Assembly: GCF_001424835.1 (NCBI RefSeq)
Contig: NZ_LMCQ01000003.1
Coordinates: forward strand, 222,467 to 286,466
Length of the DNA: 64,000 nucleotides
Reading direction: 5' to 3'
Source: Variovorax sp. Root318D1
Lineage (GTDB): Bacteria; Pseudomonadota; Gammaproteobacteria; Burkholderiales; Burkholderiaceae_C
Below are positions 63,590-64,000 of the stretch, piece after piece. The notes beneath the pieces are model-generated. The model did no database searches. It saw nothing but the letters and a program-made list of their open reading frames with translations, and was not told where the DNA came from. Both the position numbers and the translations under genes were made by a program. Each line of letters opens with the position of its first letter. Position 1 is the stretch's first letter.

Positions 63590-64000
63590 TCACGCTGCCT
63601 GCGTTGCTTCGTCCACGACAGCCACGGGCGTGAACTGCCGCACATCCACCGATGCCTGGCTCGACTCGAACCAGGGATCGGGCTCCCCGTCCAGCGCGAA
63701 CTGCAGCCGTTCCCACAGCGCCTTGCGGCCAGCCTCGTCTTCGAGGATCTTCTTCTTCACATAGTCCAGCCCGACCCGCCCGATGTAATGCACCGTGCGC
63801 TCCAGGTACCAGCCTTCCTCGCGGTACAGCTGCAAGAACGCGCCCGAATACTCCATCACCTCGGCCGCCGTCTTCACCTTCACCAGGAACTGCGCCACCT
63901 CCGTCTTGATGCCGCCGTTGCCGCCCACGTACAGCTCCCAGCCCGAATCCACCCCGATCACGCCCACGTCCTTGATCCCGGCCTCGGCGCAGTTGCGCGG
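63590..64000 (-). CDS. nirB: Nitrite reductase (NADH) large subunit, C-terminal part
   Basis: The last 136 residues only; the gene continues past the window's right edge. PRNCAEAGIKDVG is the siroheme/4Fe-4S Cys motif, and DSGWELYVGGNGG follows as in NirB. It ends VVDEATQAA. It heads the visible nitrite assimilation run nirB-nirD-cobA-FNT. Confidence 0.95.
   Translation of the reverse strand, partial: PRNCAEAGIKDVGVIGVDSGWELYVGGNGGIKTEVAQFLVKVKTAAEVMEYSGAFLQLYREEGWYLERTVHYIGRVGLDYVKKKILEDEAGRKALWERLQFALDGEPDPWFESSQASVDVRQFTPVAVVDEATQAA

Noticed and set aside
1..64000. CRISPR arrays, tRNA genes, insertion sequences or prophage
   Set aside because: No direct-repeat/spacer pattern, tRNA cloverleaf, transposase or phage gene was seen on reading both strands.

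Overview
The window is high-GC proteobacterial chromosome. Gene content and gene order (guaA, a tadA fused to a hydrolase-like tail, bioAFD, a ccoIS-NOQP-GH-hemN block, a DUF5666/DUF6502 pair, and nirBD-cobA with a formate/nitrite channel) point to Betaproteobacteria, Burkholderiales, Comamonadaceae, most likely a Variovorax-like organism. That assignment is inference from gene content; no rRNA is present to confirm it. I saw no tRNA or rRNA gene, insertion sequence, prophage or CRISPR array.

Layout. (1) 1-1.8 kb: the tail of a PIN-domain protein and guaA. (2) 1.8-8.8 kb, minus strand: a small DUF2946-like protein, a TonB-dependent siderophore-type receptor, an ABC ATPase, two ABC-2 type permeases and an intradiol ring-cleavage dioxygenase, closely packed as one likely operon. 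(3) 8.8-18.2 kb: housekeeping genes (tag, an RNA 2',3'-cyclic phosphodiesterase, a RidA-like protein, a DUF72 protein), a FixJ-type two-component pair with a secreted GlcG/HbpS-like protein, an ankyrin protein, tadA fused to a degenerate alpha/beta-hydrolase, and an LD-carboxypeptidase with a His-rich tail. (4) 18.2-26 kb: signalling genes, namely a cyclase-FHA protein and a chain of hybrid kinase, CheR, CheB, receiver-kinase and lone receiver. (5) 26.1-29.8 kb: a DNA-repair island with a nuclease/XPD-type helicase behind an exact LexA-box core, an AlkB-like dioxygenase overlapping it, and a convergent UdgX-type uracil-DNA glycosylase. (6) 30-36 kb: bioA-bioF-bioD, then a divergent aldo/keto reductase and AraC-type regulator.

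(7) 36-55.6 kb is a low-oxygen block: UspA, CcoI copper ATPase, CcoS, the cbb3 oxidase CcoNOQP, CcoG, CcoH/FixH, HemN, a SafE-like membrane protein, a kinase/regulator pair, BON protein, phosphoketolase, a fatty-acid desaturase, a second UspA, a hemerythrin-like protein and a third UspA. Four near-consensus FNR/Anr boxes (TTGAY-N4-ATCAA) and one degenerate site lie in front of these genes, most of them 62-70 bp from a start codon. This fits class II activation from a site at -41.5. The block therefore looks like one Anr/FNR regulon, although no fnr gene is present.

(8) 55.6-59.7 kb: a DUF5666 lipoprotein/DUF6502 pair, two small proteins and an L,D-transpeptidase-like protein. (9) 59.7-64 kb, minus strand: the end of an assimilatory nitrite operon (nirB', nirD, cobA for siroheme, FNT channel) closed by a PP2C-phosphatase/Ser-Thr-kinase fusion anchored in the membrane.

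Coding is dense, mostly with 1-20 bp spacings and many 4-bp ATGA/GTGA overlaps, so translational coupling is common. Start codons were chosen from domain start, overlap with the upstream gene and a visible Shine-Dalgarno where one exists. Residue numbers refer to the starts given.
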